In this document: positions 8,613 to 17,322 of the stretch, piece by piece | Position numbering within the stretch: the stretch's first letter is position 1 | How the letters are laid out: each line of letters begins with the position of its first letter | DNA from: Synechococcus sp. SB0662_bin_14 | Lineage (GTDB): Bacteria > Cyanobacteriota > Cyanobacteriia > PCC-6307 > Cyanobiaceae | DNA: 61,872 nucleotides | Direction of reading: 5' to 3' | NCBI GenBank assembly: GCA_009840445.1 | Contig: VXNS01000068.1 | Location: forward strand, 1-61,872 | Position numbers and translations under genes: made by a program | The notes under the pieces: generated by a model | Seen by the model: only the letters and a program-made list of their open reading frames with translations | What the model was told of the DNA's origin: nothing | Databases searched by the model: none

Positions 8613-9750
8613 TTAGGGGACCGTCCCGAATCCTGCCGGGTCACTTAAGCCTACCCTCAGGAACGTGGAGCCTCCCAGTCTCTGGAGCGTTCTCAAGGCT
8701 TTGAGGCAGGCCTCCACTGACTTGTAGTGACCATGAAAGGCCAGTTCCTCTCTCTGCAGGACGGGAAACGTTGAGTAAATGTAACGAATCTCCGTTTCGC
8801 TGGTGATGCCGTAGAGAAGAAAAAACAGGGCGTCAAGCCTTGCCCGCAAATGGCGGCGGCGCTGCGGATTCCAAACGAAGGGTGGTCCCCGGTGGCCCAG
8901 ATCACGGGCAAAGGCCGTAAGGTCCCATGCGGTGTAGGTGAGTTCCAGCACCGCCGCTCTGATGATGGCGGCGACCGTGGTGGACCCTATCCTCACGTTG
9001 AAGCAGCGGTCTGGAGGCACAACGGGGAGCTGCTCAAGGATATGGAGCGTCAAACTTGTGCCGTAAAGCTTCTGGCGGACGACAAAATCAAAGACGACGG
9101 AATTCAGGTTGGCAAGAATGAAACAAGCCCAGGACGGTCGTCTGCTGACGTTACTGTCCAATAACAACAGGGGAAGCTTATGGCTGACGGCAGCCCGGGG
9201 CAGAACTGCTGCGATCATGGTTCTCATATTTGTGGTTGACGTGACATCCTTAAAAGCAGCAACCCGTGCCTCAGGCCAAAACCAGCCTGGCGTCCACCTT
9301 CACGTAATGACGCCACTGTGGTTGCCGGTCAGGGCTGGCCTTTTCAGGGTTCTGTAACCGACGTTGCCGAGCAGGACGAAACAGGTTGTTCTCGTTGACC
9401 ACGACATCGGCAGCGCGGTGGTCGAATGCCTGCACCATTTTCCCCTCGTAGAGAGGCAGCCAGCCGTCGTCCTCGGGAGCGCTGCGAAAACGGTGGGAGT
9501 CGGCACTCATGTCCACCATCCTTCTGTAGGTCACCGGCCATGTGGAACGAACCGTGCTCCCTGATCGCTGAACCAGCACAGGCAGGCGACCATCAATCCC
9601 TGGGGACGCCAGTTGTGGGGTGTCCAGTGTTCGCCACGGCCGAGTGTGCTTCAGTTCCTTCTCCAGGAAGCCCCGGCCCAATAGGCGCCCTCTTGTTGGC
9701 GGCCCTGGAGATTGACCACCGTCCCCACCACGGACGCCCGACCGATCCAT
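8613..9750 (-). pseudogene. Remnant of a type IIG (Eco57I-like) restriction-modification methylase, frameshifted
   Basis: Two adjacent leftward frames are pieces of one gene. The upstream piece holds [17 protein letters not shown] and a later YVKVDARLV. The downstream piece holds RTMIAAVLPRAAVSHKLPLL, FDFVVRQKLYGTSLTLHILEQ, LPVVPP, ELTYTAWDL and the HLRARLDALFFLLYG block. These are characteristic of the C-terminal half of large Eco57I-type methylases/type IIG enzymes. The frames join at a run of four T on the coding strand (about 9277-9280). Removing one T gives a continuous RLVWPEARVAAFKD. The methylase catalytic domain is gone. Homology is recognisable to about 9540, and from there to the next gene at 9834 nothing clear is seen. 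Confidence 0.75.
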
Positions 9751-9833
9751 GTTGCCCTCCTACATTCCGAAACCGGTCCGCTCACTGTTGGGAAGTCTTG
9801 GGCCTAGAATGGAGTTTGTTGCTGCTAATCCCC

Positions 9834-10079
9834 ATGACCATGGACACCATGGCCCTTACCAAGGACAACGTGGAGAAAGTGCTGGACGAGGTGCGGCCTT
9901 TTCTGCTGGCGGACGGCGGCAACGTGGAGGTGGTGGAGTTGGACGGTCCCATCGTGAAGGTGCGCCTCCAAGGGGCCTGCGGCAGTTGCCCCAGCAGCAC
10001 CATGACCCTGAAGATGGGCATTGAGCGCAAGCTGCGGGAGATGATCCCGGAAGTCAGCGACGTGGTGCAGGTGCTCTGA
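9834..10079 (+). CDS. NifU C-terminal domain Fe-S scaffold protein (NfuA type)
   Basis: This 81 aa protein consists of a NifU-like C-terminal domain with the Fe-S ligand pair CGSC in [16 protein letters not shown]. The end [12 protein letters not shown] is typical of cyanobacterial NfuA, an essential protein that assembles and delivers clusters, notably for photosystem I. Three in-frame ATGs (9834, 9840, 9849) are possible starts, and the first is used. A longer upstream frame is antisense to the restriction-gene remnant and is rejected. It stands alone, 77 nt before serS. Confidence 0.95.
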   Translation: MTMDTMALTKDNVEKVLDEVRPFLLADGGNVEVVELDGPIVKVRLQGACGSCPSSTMTLKMGIERKLREMIPEVSDVVQVL

Positions 10080-10156
10080 CGGACCGCAAGGCAGCACTTG
10101 CAAGGGCTTGCATTGGGTCTTGCGTAGGCTGAAGGCGCCACCAGATCCCCACCGCT

Positions 10157-11554
10157 GTGCTTGACCCACGCCTTATTCGCCAAGACCCTGATCACGTGGC
10201 GAAGCAGTTGACCCGCCGTGGTCTTGCCGTGGATGTTGACGCCCTCCATCAGCGGGCTCGACAGGTGCAAAAGCTGGCGGACGATCGGGCCAACCTCCAG
10301 GCCGAGGGCAAAAAGGTTAGCCGTCAGGTGGGACAAAGGCTCAGGCTGCTGAAGGAGGAATCGGACAAGCGCCCTGTTGTCCATTCAGACTTTTCAGAAC
10401 CTCCGACTGATCAGTGGCCACAAGTCAATATGGAGGCCCGTGAGGAATCAGCAGAGTTTGTACAGCTACAGAAAGAGGCCGTTGCTTTAGAGGCAAAGGG
10501 CAAAGAATTTAAACAACAGGTGACCGCCCTGGAGGAGAAGGAGAAAGCGCTGCAGGACCAGTTGCGCCAGGAACTGCTACACCTGCCCAATCTGCCCTCC
10601 CCCCAGTGTCCCGACGGCCGCAGCGAAGCCGACAACGTGGAACGGCGCCGCTGGGGCGACCCCAAACCCGCTGCCCCCAGCCTGGAGCATTGGCAGTTGG
10701 GCAAGACCCTGGGCCTGTTTGAAAGCGAGCGCTCCGTGCGTGTGGCCCAGAGTCGGTTCATCACGCTGCTGGGCCAGGGGGCACGGCTGGAACGGGCCTT
10801 GATTCAGTTCATGCTGGATCTGCACGTCAGCCGGGGTTATACGGAAGTGCTGCCCCCGGCGCTGGTGAACACCGCCAGCCTCACCGGCTCCGGCCAGTTG
10901 CCCAAATTTGCGGAGGAAAGCTTTCGCTGTGCCGATGACGATCTCTGGCTGAGCCCCACGGCGGAGGTGCCCCTCACGGCTCTCCATCGTGACGACATCC
11001 TGGCGGCAGCGGACCTGCCCCGCCGCTACGTGGCCTACAGCCCCTGTTTTCGGCGGGAGGCGGGTAGCTACGGCCGCGACACCCGCGGTCTGATTCGCCT
11101 CCACCAGTTCAACAAGGTGGAACTCTATTGGTTCTGCCATCCCGATGCTTCCGAGGCGGCCCATGAACAACTGACCGCCGATGCGGAGGCGGTGCTTCAG
11201 GCCCTGGAGCTGCCCTATCGGGTGGTGGAGCTCTGCACCGCCGATCTGGGGTTTTCCGCCTGCCGCACCTACGACCTGGAGGTGTGGCTGGCCGGGGCGG
11301 GCGCCTATCGGGAAATCAGCAGTTGCAGCACCTGTGGGGATTTCCAGGCGCGCCGCTCCTCCATCCGCATGAAGGAGGGCAAGCGTAACCGCCTCCTCCA
11401 CACCCTTAACGGCAGCGGCCTGGCGGTTGGACGCACCATGGCGGCCCTGCTGGAGTGGTACCAGCAGCCGGACGGCTCCGTGGCCATCCCCCAGGCGTTA
11501 CAGCCCTACATGGGCTGCGCCGTGATCACGCCTCCTTCTTCAGCCCCAAAATAG
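10157..11554 (+). CDS. serS: Seryl-tRNA synthetase with enlarged coiled-coil arm
   Basis: This class II synthetase charges tRNA-Ser. It starts with GTG 10157 (MLDPRLIRQDPDHV, the standard N-terminus). The N-terminal helical arm spans about residues 30-140. The catalytic core has motif 2 (SPCFRREAG, followed by R-G-L-I-R-x-H-Q-F) and motif 3 near LNGSGLAVGRTMAALLE. The protein has 465 residues against about 425 usually. The surplus of about 35 lies at the tip of the arm (about 61-100, ending near AREESAE) and is hydrophilic and more AT-rich than its surroundings. Its 3' end overlaps the convergent mqo by 29 nt. Confidence 0.97.
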   Translation: MLDPRLIRQDPDHVAKQLTRRGLAVDVDALHQRARQVQKLADDRANLQAEGKKVSRQVGQRLRLLKEESDKRPVVHSDFSEPPTDQWPQVNMEAREESAEFVQLQKEAVALEAKGKEFKQQVTALEEKEKALQDQLRQELLHLPNLPSPQCPDGRSEADNVERRRWGDPKPAAPSLEHWQLGKTLGLFESERSVRVAQSRFITLLGQGARLERALIQFMLDLHVSRGYTEVLPPALVNTASLTGSGQLPKFAEESFRCADDDLWLSPTAEVPLTALHRDDILAAADLPRRYVAYSPCFRREAGSYGRDTRGLIRLHQFNKVELYWFCHPDASEAAHEQLTADAEAVLQALELPYRVVELCTADLGFSACRTYDLEVWLAGAGAYREISSCSTCGDFQARRSSIRMKEGKRNRLLHTLNGSGLAVGRTMAALLEWYQQPDGSVAIPQALQPYMGCAVITPPSSAPK

Positions 11555-13010
11555 CGTCGCAGCGCTGGCGGCAGCGGTCCAGGGCGGCGGCATCGGCGTT
11601 CCCCGTGGTGGGGTCGTAGGGAAGGAGTTGGGCCAGCCGCCGGGGCCAGCGGCCGCTCCGGAACCGTTGCGGGAAACAGCGCCGCACAAGGTCCACCATG
11701 ACGGTGACGGCGGTGGACGCGCCCGGTGACGCCCCCAGCAGGGCCGCCAGGCTGCCGTCGGCTGCCGCCACCACCTCCGTGCCCAGTTTCAGTTGGGCTC
11801 CCCCGCCGGGTTCCCGTTTGATGATTTGCACCCGCTGACCCGCCACGGCCAGGCGCCAGTCCTCAGGCCGCGCCTGGGGGAAAAAGCGCCGCAGGCTGGC
11901 AAGCCGCTGCTGGGGACCTTGGCGAAGCTGTTGCAGCAGATAGCCCACGAGATGACGCTCCCGTAGCCCCACCCCCACCATGGACAACAGATTATGGGGA
12001 CGCACGGAGGCCGGTAGATCCAGCAGGGAGCCGTACTTCAAAAACTTGCTGCTGAAGCCGGCATAGGGACCGAACAACAGGCCCCGCCGGCCGTTGATCC
12101 AACGGCTGTCCAGATGGGGCATGGACATGGGGGGCGCCCCCACCGGCGCTTTGCCGTAGACCTTGCCCCAGTGGCGGTCAATGGGTGCCGCCGCTTGGCA
12201 GATCAGCCACTGGCCACTGACGGGGAAGCCGCCATAGCCCCGGGCCTCCGGCAGCCCGGCCCGTTGCAGGAGTGGCAGGGCGCCGCCACCGGCGCCAAGA
12301 AACACGAAGGGGCTCTCCACCCGAACCCTTCTGCCGCCGTGGTCCACGTCCAGACGCCAAAGACCGTCCGATCCGCGACGCAGGTGACGCACCGCATGGT
12401 TGAGGCGCAGTTCCACGCCGGGCTGGCGCTGCAGCCAGTTCACCATGGACTCGGTAAGGGCGCCAAAGTCCACGTCCGTGCCCCGCCCATAGCGGGTGGC
12501 GGCCATGGGCTCCCCGGCGGGGCGCCCCTCCATCACCAGGGGCAGCCAGTCCCCCAGGGCGCCGTGATCCCGGCTGAAGACCATGCCCGCAAATTGGGGC
12601 AGCGCCGCCATGCGCTGCTGCCGCTGCGCCAGCGCCGCCACGTCCTCTTCGCCCCACACCAGGCTGTAATGGGGCACCTGGTGAAGAAACGCGCCAGGGC
12701 TACCCAGGCCCCCCTGCTCCACCAGCGCGGCCCAGAATTGCAGGCTTTGCTCATAGGCCCCGTTGATGGCCAGGGCTTTGTGAAGGTCGAGCCGACCCTG
12801 GCCGTCAACGGGGGTGTAATTGAGTTCGCAGTTGGCCCCATGGCCGGTGCCGGCATTGTTCAGTGCAGCACTGCTCTCCGCTGCAACCCGCCCCAGCCGC
12901 TCCACCATCAACACCGTGAGCCCCGGCTCCAGGTGTTGCAGCAGCGTCGCCAGGGTGGCGCCCATCACGCCGGCTCCCACCAGGACGGCATCCGCCCGGA
13001 TTCGCTCCAC
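11526..13010 (-). CDS. mqo: Malate:quinone oxidoreductase
   Basis: Mqo is a membrane-associated FAD enzyme that oxidises malate to oxaloacetate and passes electrons to quinone. The N-terminal FAD-binding motif DAVLVGAGVMGATLATLL is followed by ALNNAGTGHGANCELNYTP. Near the C-terminus, LLGASPGASTAVTVMV completes the FAD site. Length is about 494 aa, as expected for the family. The start is taken as GTG 13010, which places the Rossmann motif near the N-terminus. A TTG at 13040 would add 10 residues and is an alternative. It is divergent from rseP, with starts less than 50 nt apart, and convergent with serS. Confidence 0.95.
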   Translation of the reverse strand: MERIRADAVLVGAGVMGATLATLLQHLEPGLTVLMVERLGRVAAESSAALNNAGTGHGANCELNYTPVDGQGRLDLHKALAINGAYEQSLQFWAALVEQGGLGSPGAFLHQVPHYSLVWGEEDVAALAQRQQRMAALPQFAGMVFSRDHGALGDWLPLVMEGRPAGEPMAATRYGRGTDVDFGALTESMVNWLQRQPGVELRLNHAVRHLRRGSDGLWRLDVDHGGRRVRVESPFVFLGAGGGALPLLQRAGLPEARGYGGFPVSGQWLICQAAAPIDRHWGKVYGKAPVGAPPMSMPHLDSRWINGRRGLLFGPYAGFSSKFLKYGSLLDLPASVRPHNLLSMVGVGLRERHLVGYLLQQLRQGPQQRLASLRRFFPQARPEDWRLAVAGQRVQIIKREPGGGAQLKLGTEVVAAADGSLAALLGASPGASTAVTVMVDLVRRCFPQRFRSGRWPRRLAQLLPYDPTTGNADAAALDRCRQRCDAILGLKKEA

Positions 13011-13058
13011 AACTCCTTTGCAAAGGGCAGAATGGCGCAATCATGCTGTTGTGCCACC

Positions 13059-14150
13059 GTGATTCATATTTTGGCAGCCCTGGCCGTGCTCGGGCTTCTG
13101 ATTGCCGTCCATGAGGCGGGCCACTTTCTGGTGGCCATCGGTCAGGGGATTCGGGTGAGCAGTTTCTCCATTGGCCTGGGGCCGGTGCTGGTGGGCTGGC
13201 GGCACCGTGGGATTCAGTTTGCTCTGCGGGCCATTCCCATAGGCGGCTACGTGGCCTTCCCCGATGGCGAGACCGACGAAGAGGCTCCTGCCCAGGATCC
13301 TGACCTGTTTCAGAACCGACCTTTGCCCCAGCGGGCTTTGGTGATTGCAGCGGGGGTGCTGGCCAACCTGATCTTTGCCTGGATGGCGTTGTTGGCCCAG
13401 GGGGCCGTCTACGGTGTGCCCGACGGCATCACGGCCGCCGCCGGCATCGTGGTGACGGGGGTCAATCCCGATTCCCCCGCTGCCGTGGCCGGCCTGCGGC
13501 CGGGGGACCATGTGGTGGCCGTCAACGGCCAGCCCCTGGGGCAGGGGGACGAGGCCGTGAAAACCCTCGTCACGGCAGTGAAGACCCACCCCGACATGCC
13601 CCTGACCCTGCAACTGGAGGGTGGTGGCGGCCTGCAGGAGCGGCAGGTGATCCCCCGTCTTGAAGAGGGGACCAGCCGCATTGGCACCCAGTTGCAACCC
13701 TACGGCGCCAGCCGGTATCGGCCCGTGGCTGGCCTGGGGGAATGGCTGGCCACGGCAAGCCAGGGATTCTGGGCCATCACGGCCAATACCCTGGCGGGCT
13801 ACGGCCAACTGCTGACCCACTTCCAGGCAACGGCCCAACAATTGGGGGGACCTGTTCGCATCGTGGAGGTGGGGGCCCAGTTGGCGCAGCAGGGCGGGGC
13901 CAGTCTCCTGTTGTTCACGGCATTGATTTCCATCAATCTGGCGGTGCTGAACGCCTTGCCCCTGCCCGCGCTGGACGGGGGGCAGATGGTGTTGCTGCTC
14001 TGGGAAGGTCTACGGGGGCAGCCGCTGCCGGAACGGTGGACCCTGACGGTGAACCGCCTGGGATTCGCCCTGTTGTTGGGGCTGGTGGGGGTGTTAATGG
14101 TCCGCGACACCTCCCAGCTCACCATCCTCAAATCGTGGTTGACCAGTTGA
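13059..14150 (+). CDS. rseP: Site-2 membrane metalloprotease RseP
   Basis: This is an intramembrane zinc protease of about 363 aa. The catalytic HEAGH motif lies in the first membrane helix (LIAVHEAGHFLVAI). A PDZ domain occupies roughly residues 125-215 (PAAVAGLRPGDHVVAVNGQ). The second zinc-ligand motif, N-A-L-P-L-P-A-L-D-G-G, sits in the C-terminal membrane region. Cyanobacterial homologues release regulators or clear membrane proteins by regulated proteolysis. The start is GTG 13059, while ATG 13032 would add nine Cys-rich residues overlapping the mqo start region. nth follows after 11 nt, and the pair probably forms an operon. Confidence 0.95.
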   Translation: MIHILAALAVLGLLIAVHEAGHFLVAIGQGIRVSSFSIGLGPVLVGWRHRGIQFALRAIPIGGYVAFPDGETDEEAPAQDPDLFQNRPLPQRALVIAAGVLANLIFAWMALLAQGAVYGVPDGITAAAGIVVTGVNPDSPAAVAGLRPGDHVVAVNGQPLGQGDEAVKTLVTAVKTHPDMPLTLQLEGGGGLQERQVIPRLEEGTSRIGTQLQPYGASRYRPVAGLGEWLATASQGFWAITANTLAGYGQLLTHFQATAQQLGGPVRIVEVGAQLAQQGGASLLLFTALISINLAVLNALPLPALDGGQMVLLLWEGLRGQPLPERWTLTVNRLGFALLLGLVGVLMVRDTSQLTILKSWLTS

Positions 14151-14161
14151 CTGCCAACACG

Positions 14162-14869
14162 ATGCCCAACATGGACAATCCAGGCTGGCCACCACCTCCC
14201 CAGCGGGCAGCCTTGATTCTTCAGACACTGGGTCAACTCTACCCGGACGCCCACTGCTCCCTGGATTGGCGCGACCCCTTCCAGTTGCTGGTGGCCACCA
14301 TGCTCTCGGCCCAATGCACGGACCAGCGGGTGAACCAGGTGACGCCAGCCCTCTTTGACCGGTTCCCGGATGCCGCCAGCTTTGCCGCCGTGGAGCCGGA
14401 GCAGGTGGAACCCTATGTGCGCCCTACGGGGTTCTACCGCAGCAAGGCCCGCCACATTGTGGGCACGTCGCGCCTGTTGTTGGAGCGCCACCAGGGCCGT
14501 GTGCCCAAGTCCATGGAGGCGCTCCTGGAATGCCCCGGTGTGGCCCGCAAAACAGCCAACGTGGTGCTGGCCACAGCCTATGGCCTCAATGCGGGTGTGA
14601 CGGTGGACACCCATGTGCGCCGCCTCAGCAACCGTCTCGGTCTTGCGGCTGCAACGGATCCAGCCCGCATTGAGGTGGAGCTGATGGCTTTGCTGCCCCA
14701 AGCGGATTGGGACCTGCTGTCCATCCGCCTCATTTTCCACGGCCGCGCTGTGTGCAAGGCACGGCGACCAGCCTGTGGACATTGCCGCTTGGCGGACCTC
14801 TGCCCGTCCTACGGGCTGGAGCCAATGGACACCAGCCCGCAAAGGGCGTCCCCACTCACCAGGGTCTGA
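14162..14869 (+). CDS. nth: Endonuclease III (DNA glycosylase/AP lyase)
   Basis: Nth removes oxidised pyrimidines from DNA. The HhH motif (LLECPGVARKTANVVLA) contains the catalytic lysine in GVARKTA, and the catalytic aspartate lies in VTVDTHVRRLSNRL. The C-terminal 4Fe-4S cluster ligands are present in the order CKARRPACGHCRLADLC. Length is 235 aa, slightly longer than usual because of a short N-terminal lead (MPNMDNPGWPPPPQ) and a tail after the cluster. The 3' end overlaps the convergent sigma factor gene by 14 nt. Confidence 0.96.
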   Translation: MPNMDNPGWPPPPQRAALILQTLGQLYPDAHCSLDWRDPFQLLVATMLSAQCTDQRVNQVTPALFDRFPDAASFAAVEPEQVEPYVRPTGFYRSKARHIVGTSRLLLERHQGRVPKSMEALLECPGVARKTANVVLATAYGLNAGVTVDTHVRRLSNRLGLAAATDPARIEVELMALLPQADWDLLSIRLIFHGRAVCKARRPACGHCRLADLCPSYGLEPMDTSPQRASPLTRV

Positions 14870-15749
14870 CGGTGGCCAGGTTGATGGTTCGTGCTGCTCT
14901 ACGGAGTTTGCGCAGTGCGCTCTGGTTGATCTGGAAAGCATGTTCAGGGCTGAGGGCCAGACTCTTGGCAATGTCCTGGAACGTGAGGCGCCGGTTCAAG
15001 TAGTGGCGTCGCCGCACCACGGCCCATTCCTGGTCCCTCAGCCGAGCCGTGGTGATGACCTCCACCAGGTAGGCGTTGTAGAGCGCCTGCATCATTTGGT
15101 CCATGGGGCAGGGGGCTTCGTCAATCCATTCATCAAGGGGGTGGGGGCGGTCTCCGTCAGCATCCACGTGCTCCTCAAGACTCACCAAGTGGAGCAGTTG
15201 GGCGGCGCGCACCAGTTGGCGGATCTGGTCCTCGGTCTCGTTGCCCGCCTGGGCCACTTCCGCCACCATGGGTGATCGTCCCAGCTTGTCTGATAATCGC
15301 TGCACCGTGATCTTCAGGCGGGCCAAGCGATCCGCCACGTGGAACGGCAAACGGATGGTGGAGCCTTTTTGGGTGATGGCCCTTTGTAGTGACTGTTTAA
15401 TCCACCAGTAGCTGTACGTGCTAAAGCGATACCTCTTGTCAGGATCAAACTTCTCCGCCGCTCTCTGCAAACCGATTGCGCCCTCCTGGATAAGATCCTC
15501 CAGGGGAAGACCTCGGGTCTGATACTTTTTCGCGAGATGGACCACAAGCCTGAGATTAGACTGAATCATTGTCTCCCGCGCCTGAAGGCCCGCCCTGCGC
15601 AAACTTGTTGGAGCAGACTCCGGACCACCGGGATAGCTCTGCCACTTGTGGATGATCCGGCCCAGACTGGCTTCCTCTTCAGAGGTCAGCAGCCGAAACT
15701 GGGAGATGTTCTGAAGCATCCACGCCAAGATATTTGTTCTTCTGGTCAT
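14856..15749 (-). CDS. Group 2 sigma-70 family factor with degenerate region 4.2
   Basis: This is a 297 aa RNA polymerase sigma factor. Region 2 is well kept (SNLRLVVHLAKKYQTRGLPL, GLQRAAEKFDP, RFSTYSYWWIKQSLQRAI), so core binding and -10 recognition look intact. Region 3 is recognisable. In region 4.2 (residues about 255-290) the usual S-R-E-R-x-R-Q-I-E is replaced by SPEHAFQIN (267-275). This loses arginines that contact the -35 box in well-studied sigma factors. It is a tandem paralogue of the sigma factor just upstream. It may have altered promoter choice or be decaying, and the sequence cannot decide between the two. Confidence 0.92.
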   Translation of the reverse strand: MTRRTNILAWMLQNISQFRLLTSEEEASLGRIIHKWQSYPGGPESAPTSLRRAGLQARETMIQSNLRLVVHLAKKYQTRGLPLEDLIQEGAIGLQRAAEKFDPDKRYRFSTYSYWWIKQSLQRAITQKGSTIRLPFHVADRLARLKITVQRLSDKLGRSPMVAEVAQAGNETEDQIRQLVRAAQLLHLVSLEEHVDADGDRPHPLDEWIDEAPCPMDQMMQALYNAYLVEVITTARLRDQEWAVVRRRHYLNRRLTFQDIAKSLALSPEHAFQINQSALRKLRRAARTINLATVRPW

Positions 15750-15817
15750 GGGTTGGGAGGCTCTTCAATCCTCCTAGGGCATAGCCACAATTCGCGGTAG
15801 GTCATGAGAATTATTGT

Positions 15818-16726
15818 TCACTGTGCGGGTGGGGCGGGGGCTGCTGCTGCCTTGCAGTGGGGTTGACCGCCACGGGCGGCCCGCCGTAGCTTGCGCATGG
15901 CGTTTTGCTCGATCTGGCGCGTACGCTCACGGCTGAGGCCCAGGCTGCCGGCAATCCCTTGAAAGGGCAGAGGTTGATGGAGGCAGTGGCGCTGCCTGAC
16001 CACCTGTCGCTCCCGTTCACTGAGCTTGGCGTTATCCATAAGCTTGTCAAGTTGCGCCAAAATATCCACCTGCTCCAGGGCGTCCATGGGTTGAGTGCGC
16101 TCGTCTTCGATCAACTCGCCAAGGGAGCTGCAGTCATCCTCGTTCTTCACCTGAGCATCCAGACTCGCCCCGCTCAGCAACCGCGCCGTCTGCTGCAACT
16201 GGCGAATCTGCTCCCTGGTTTCGTTCATGGCAAGAGCCGCTTCGTCCAGGCTTGGGGGGCGGCCAAGCTGTTGAGTGAGGCGATGGGTACAGGCCGCCAA
16301 TCGCGACAAGCGATCCGCCACGTGGAACGGGAGGCGAATATTGGAAATCTGCTGGCTCACCGCCCGTTGGAGTGATTGTTTAATCCACCAGTAAGCGTAC
16401 GTGCTGAAGCGATATCCGGTGGTGGGGTCAAACTTTTCCGCGGCCCGCTGCAGGCCACAACTGCCTTCCTGAACCAGATCTTCAAGGGGCAGGCCCCGGG
16501 TTCGGTATTTCTTGGCCAGGTGAACCACCAGGCGCAGATTGGAGCGAATCATTTCTCTCCGAGCACGGAGACCCGCCTTGGACACTCCGGCAGGGGCCTT
16601 CTCGGGGCCACCAGGATAGTCCATCCAGGCGCGAACCGTGCGCCCCAGACTCACCTCCTGATCAGGGTCCAACAGCCTGGAACGACCGATCCCGTCCAGC
16701 ATCCAGCCAAAACAATCCTGTTTCAT
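15818..16726 (-). CDS. Group 2 sigma-70 family factor
   Basis: This 302 aa sigma factor has intact regions 2 (SNLRLVVHLAKKYRTRGLPL, RFSTYAYWWIKQSLQRAV), 3 and 4.2 (LGLSRERTRQIEQNAMRKLR). The latter carries the standard -35 contact residues. Group 2 sigma factors in cyanobacteria respond to light, stress and nutrient status and are dispensable singly. It is a close tandem paralogue of the factor 68 nt downstream. The spacer between them lacks an obvious terminator, so both may be transcribed together. The C-terminus ends in an Ala/Pro-rich tail. Confidence 0.94.
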   Translation of the reverse strand: MKQDCFGWMLDGIGRSRLLDPDQEVSLGRTVRAWMDYPGGPEKAPAGVSKAGLRARREMIRSNLRLVVHLAKKYRTRGLPLEDLVQEGSCGLQRAAEKFDPTTGYRFSTYAYWWIKQSLQRAVSQQISNIRLPFHVADRLSRLAACTHRLTQQLGRPPSLDEAALAMNETREQIRQLQQTARLLSGASLDAQVKNEDDCSSLGELIEDERTQPMDALEQVDILAQLDKLMDNAKLSERERQVVRQRHCLHQPLPFQGIAGSLGLSRERTRQIEQNAMRKLRRAARGGQPHCKAAAAPAPPAQ

Positions 16727-16826
16727 CTCGCCTTCAACCCGCCTATTACGGGAAATTTACCGTGGCTTATAGAATCTTTCTCTTCGGTGTTCGGATTGGA
16801 CATCTTTCTTAAGTTGGCCGGATCCC

Positions 16827-17321
16827 CTAACGGGGCCATGGCTGCCCGTCCGCAACAAAGCTCTCGGGATGCTCCTCCACGGGCCAGTCGCTGTTGATGC
16901 CGCCGACCACCACTTCTTCCACCCGCACCACGTCCTGATCCAGGGTCCTCAGGGCATTGATCAGCACGTCCAGGGCCAGGGCGTCGCTGGTGCCCAGGTC
17001 CACCCAGATACGGCACCATTCCGCCTGGGTTTCCAAATCACCCATGTTGTGCATCACTGCCGCCAAACTGGTGTCGGCCTGCTCCCGGGTGTAGTGCATC
17101 CAACTGATGTCCGCTCCCTCCTCGTGGACTTGCAGGTTCTCGGCATTGAAGCCACCCAGTTTGCCCAGGTAATACCAACTGTCGAACACCTCTTGTAGAT
17201 AGGGCGTTTCCGCCTCGGTGAGCGGTTCCGCCAAGCGGACCCAGATCCAGCAGTTGAAGGGATCAAATTCACGAAAACGCACGTCCATGGGGTATGGCCA
17301 AGGGGCTCCATCCTGGGCCAT
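16827..17321 (-). CDS. DUF3531 family protein
   Basis: The 164 aa soluble protein is of a type found in cyanobacteria and plastids. It begins near WPYPMDVRFREFDPFNCWIW, the usual entry to DUF3531. The pattern FDSWYYLGKLGGFNAENLQV and a C-terminal VEEVVVGGINSDWPVEEHP are also characteristic. The function of the family is unknown. Its ATG (17321-17319) overlaps in a CATG tetramer with a possible start of the divergent ABC ATPase gene, so the two genes have no untranslated spacer and their promoters must lie inside each other's coding sequence. Confidence 0.88.
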   Translation of the reverse strand: MAQDGAPWPYPMDVRFREFDPFNCWIWVRLAEPLTEAETPYLQEVFDSWYYLGKLGGFNAENLQVHEEGADISWMHYTREQADTSLAAVMHNMGDLETQAEWCRIWVDLGTSDALALDVLINALRTLDQDVVRVEEVVVGGINSDWPVEEHPESFVADGQPWPR

Positions 17322-17322
17322 G

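Noticed and set aside
9271-9750. Treating the upstream restriction-gene piece as an independent gene
   Set aside because: Its C-terminal end continues into the next piece after removing one T, and it has no start region of its own.
12114-13058. 315-codon upstream extension of the rseP frame
   Set aside because: It lies antisense to mqo, has no domain similarity, and RseP homologues begin near the chosen GTG.
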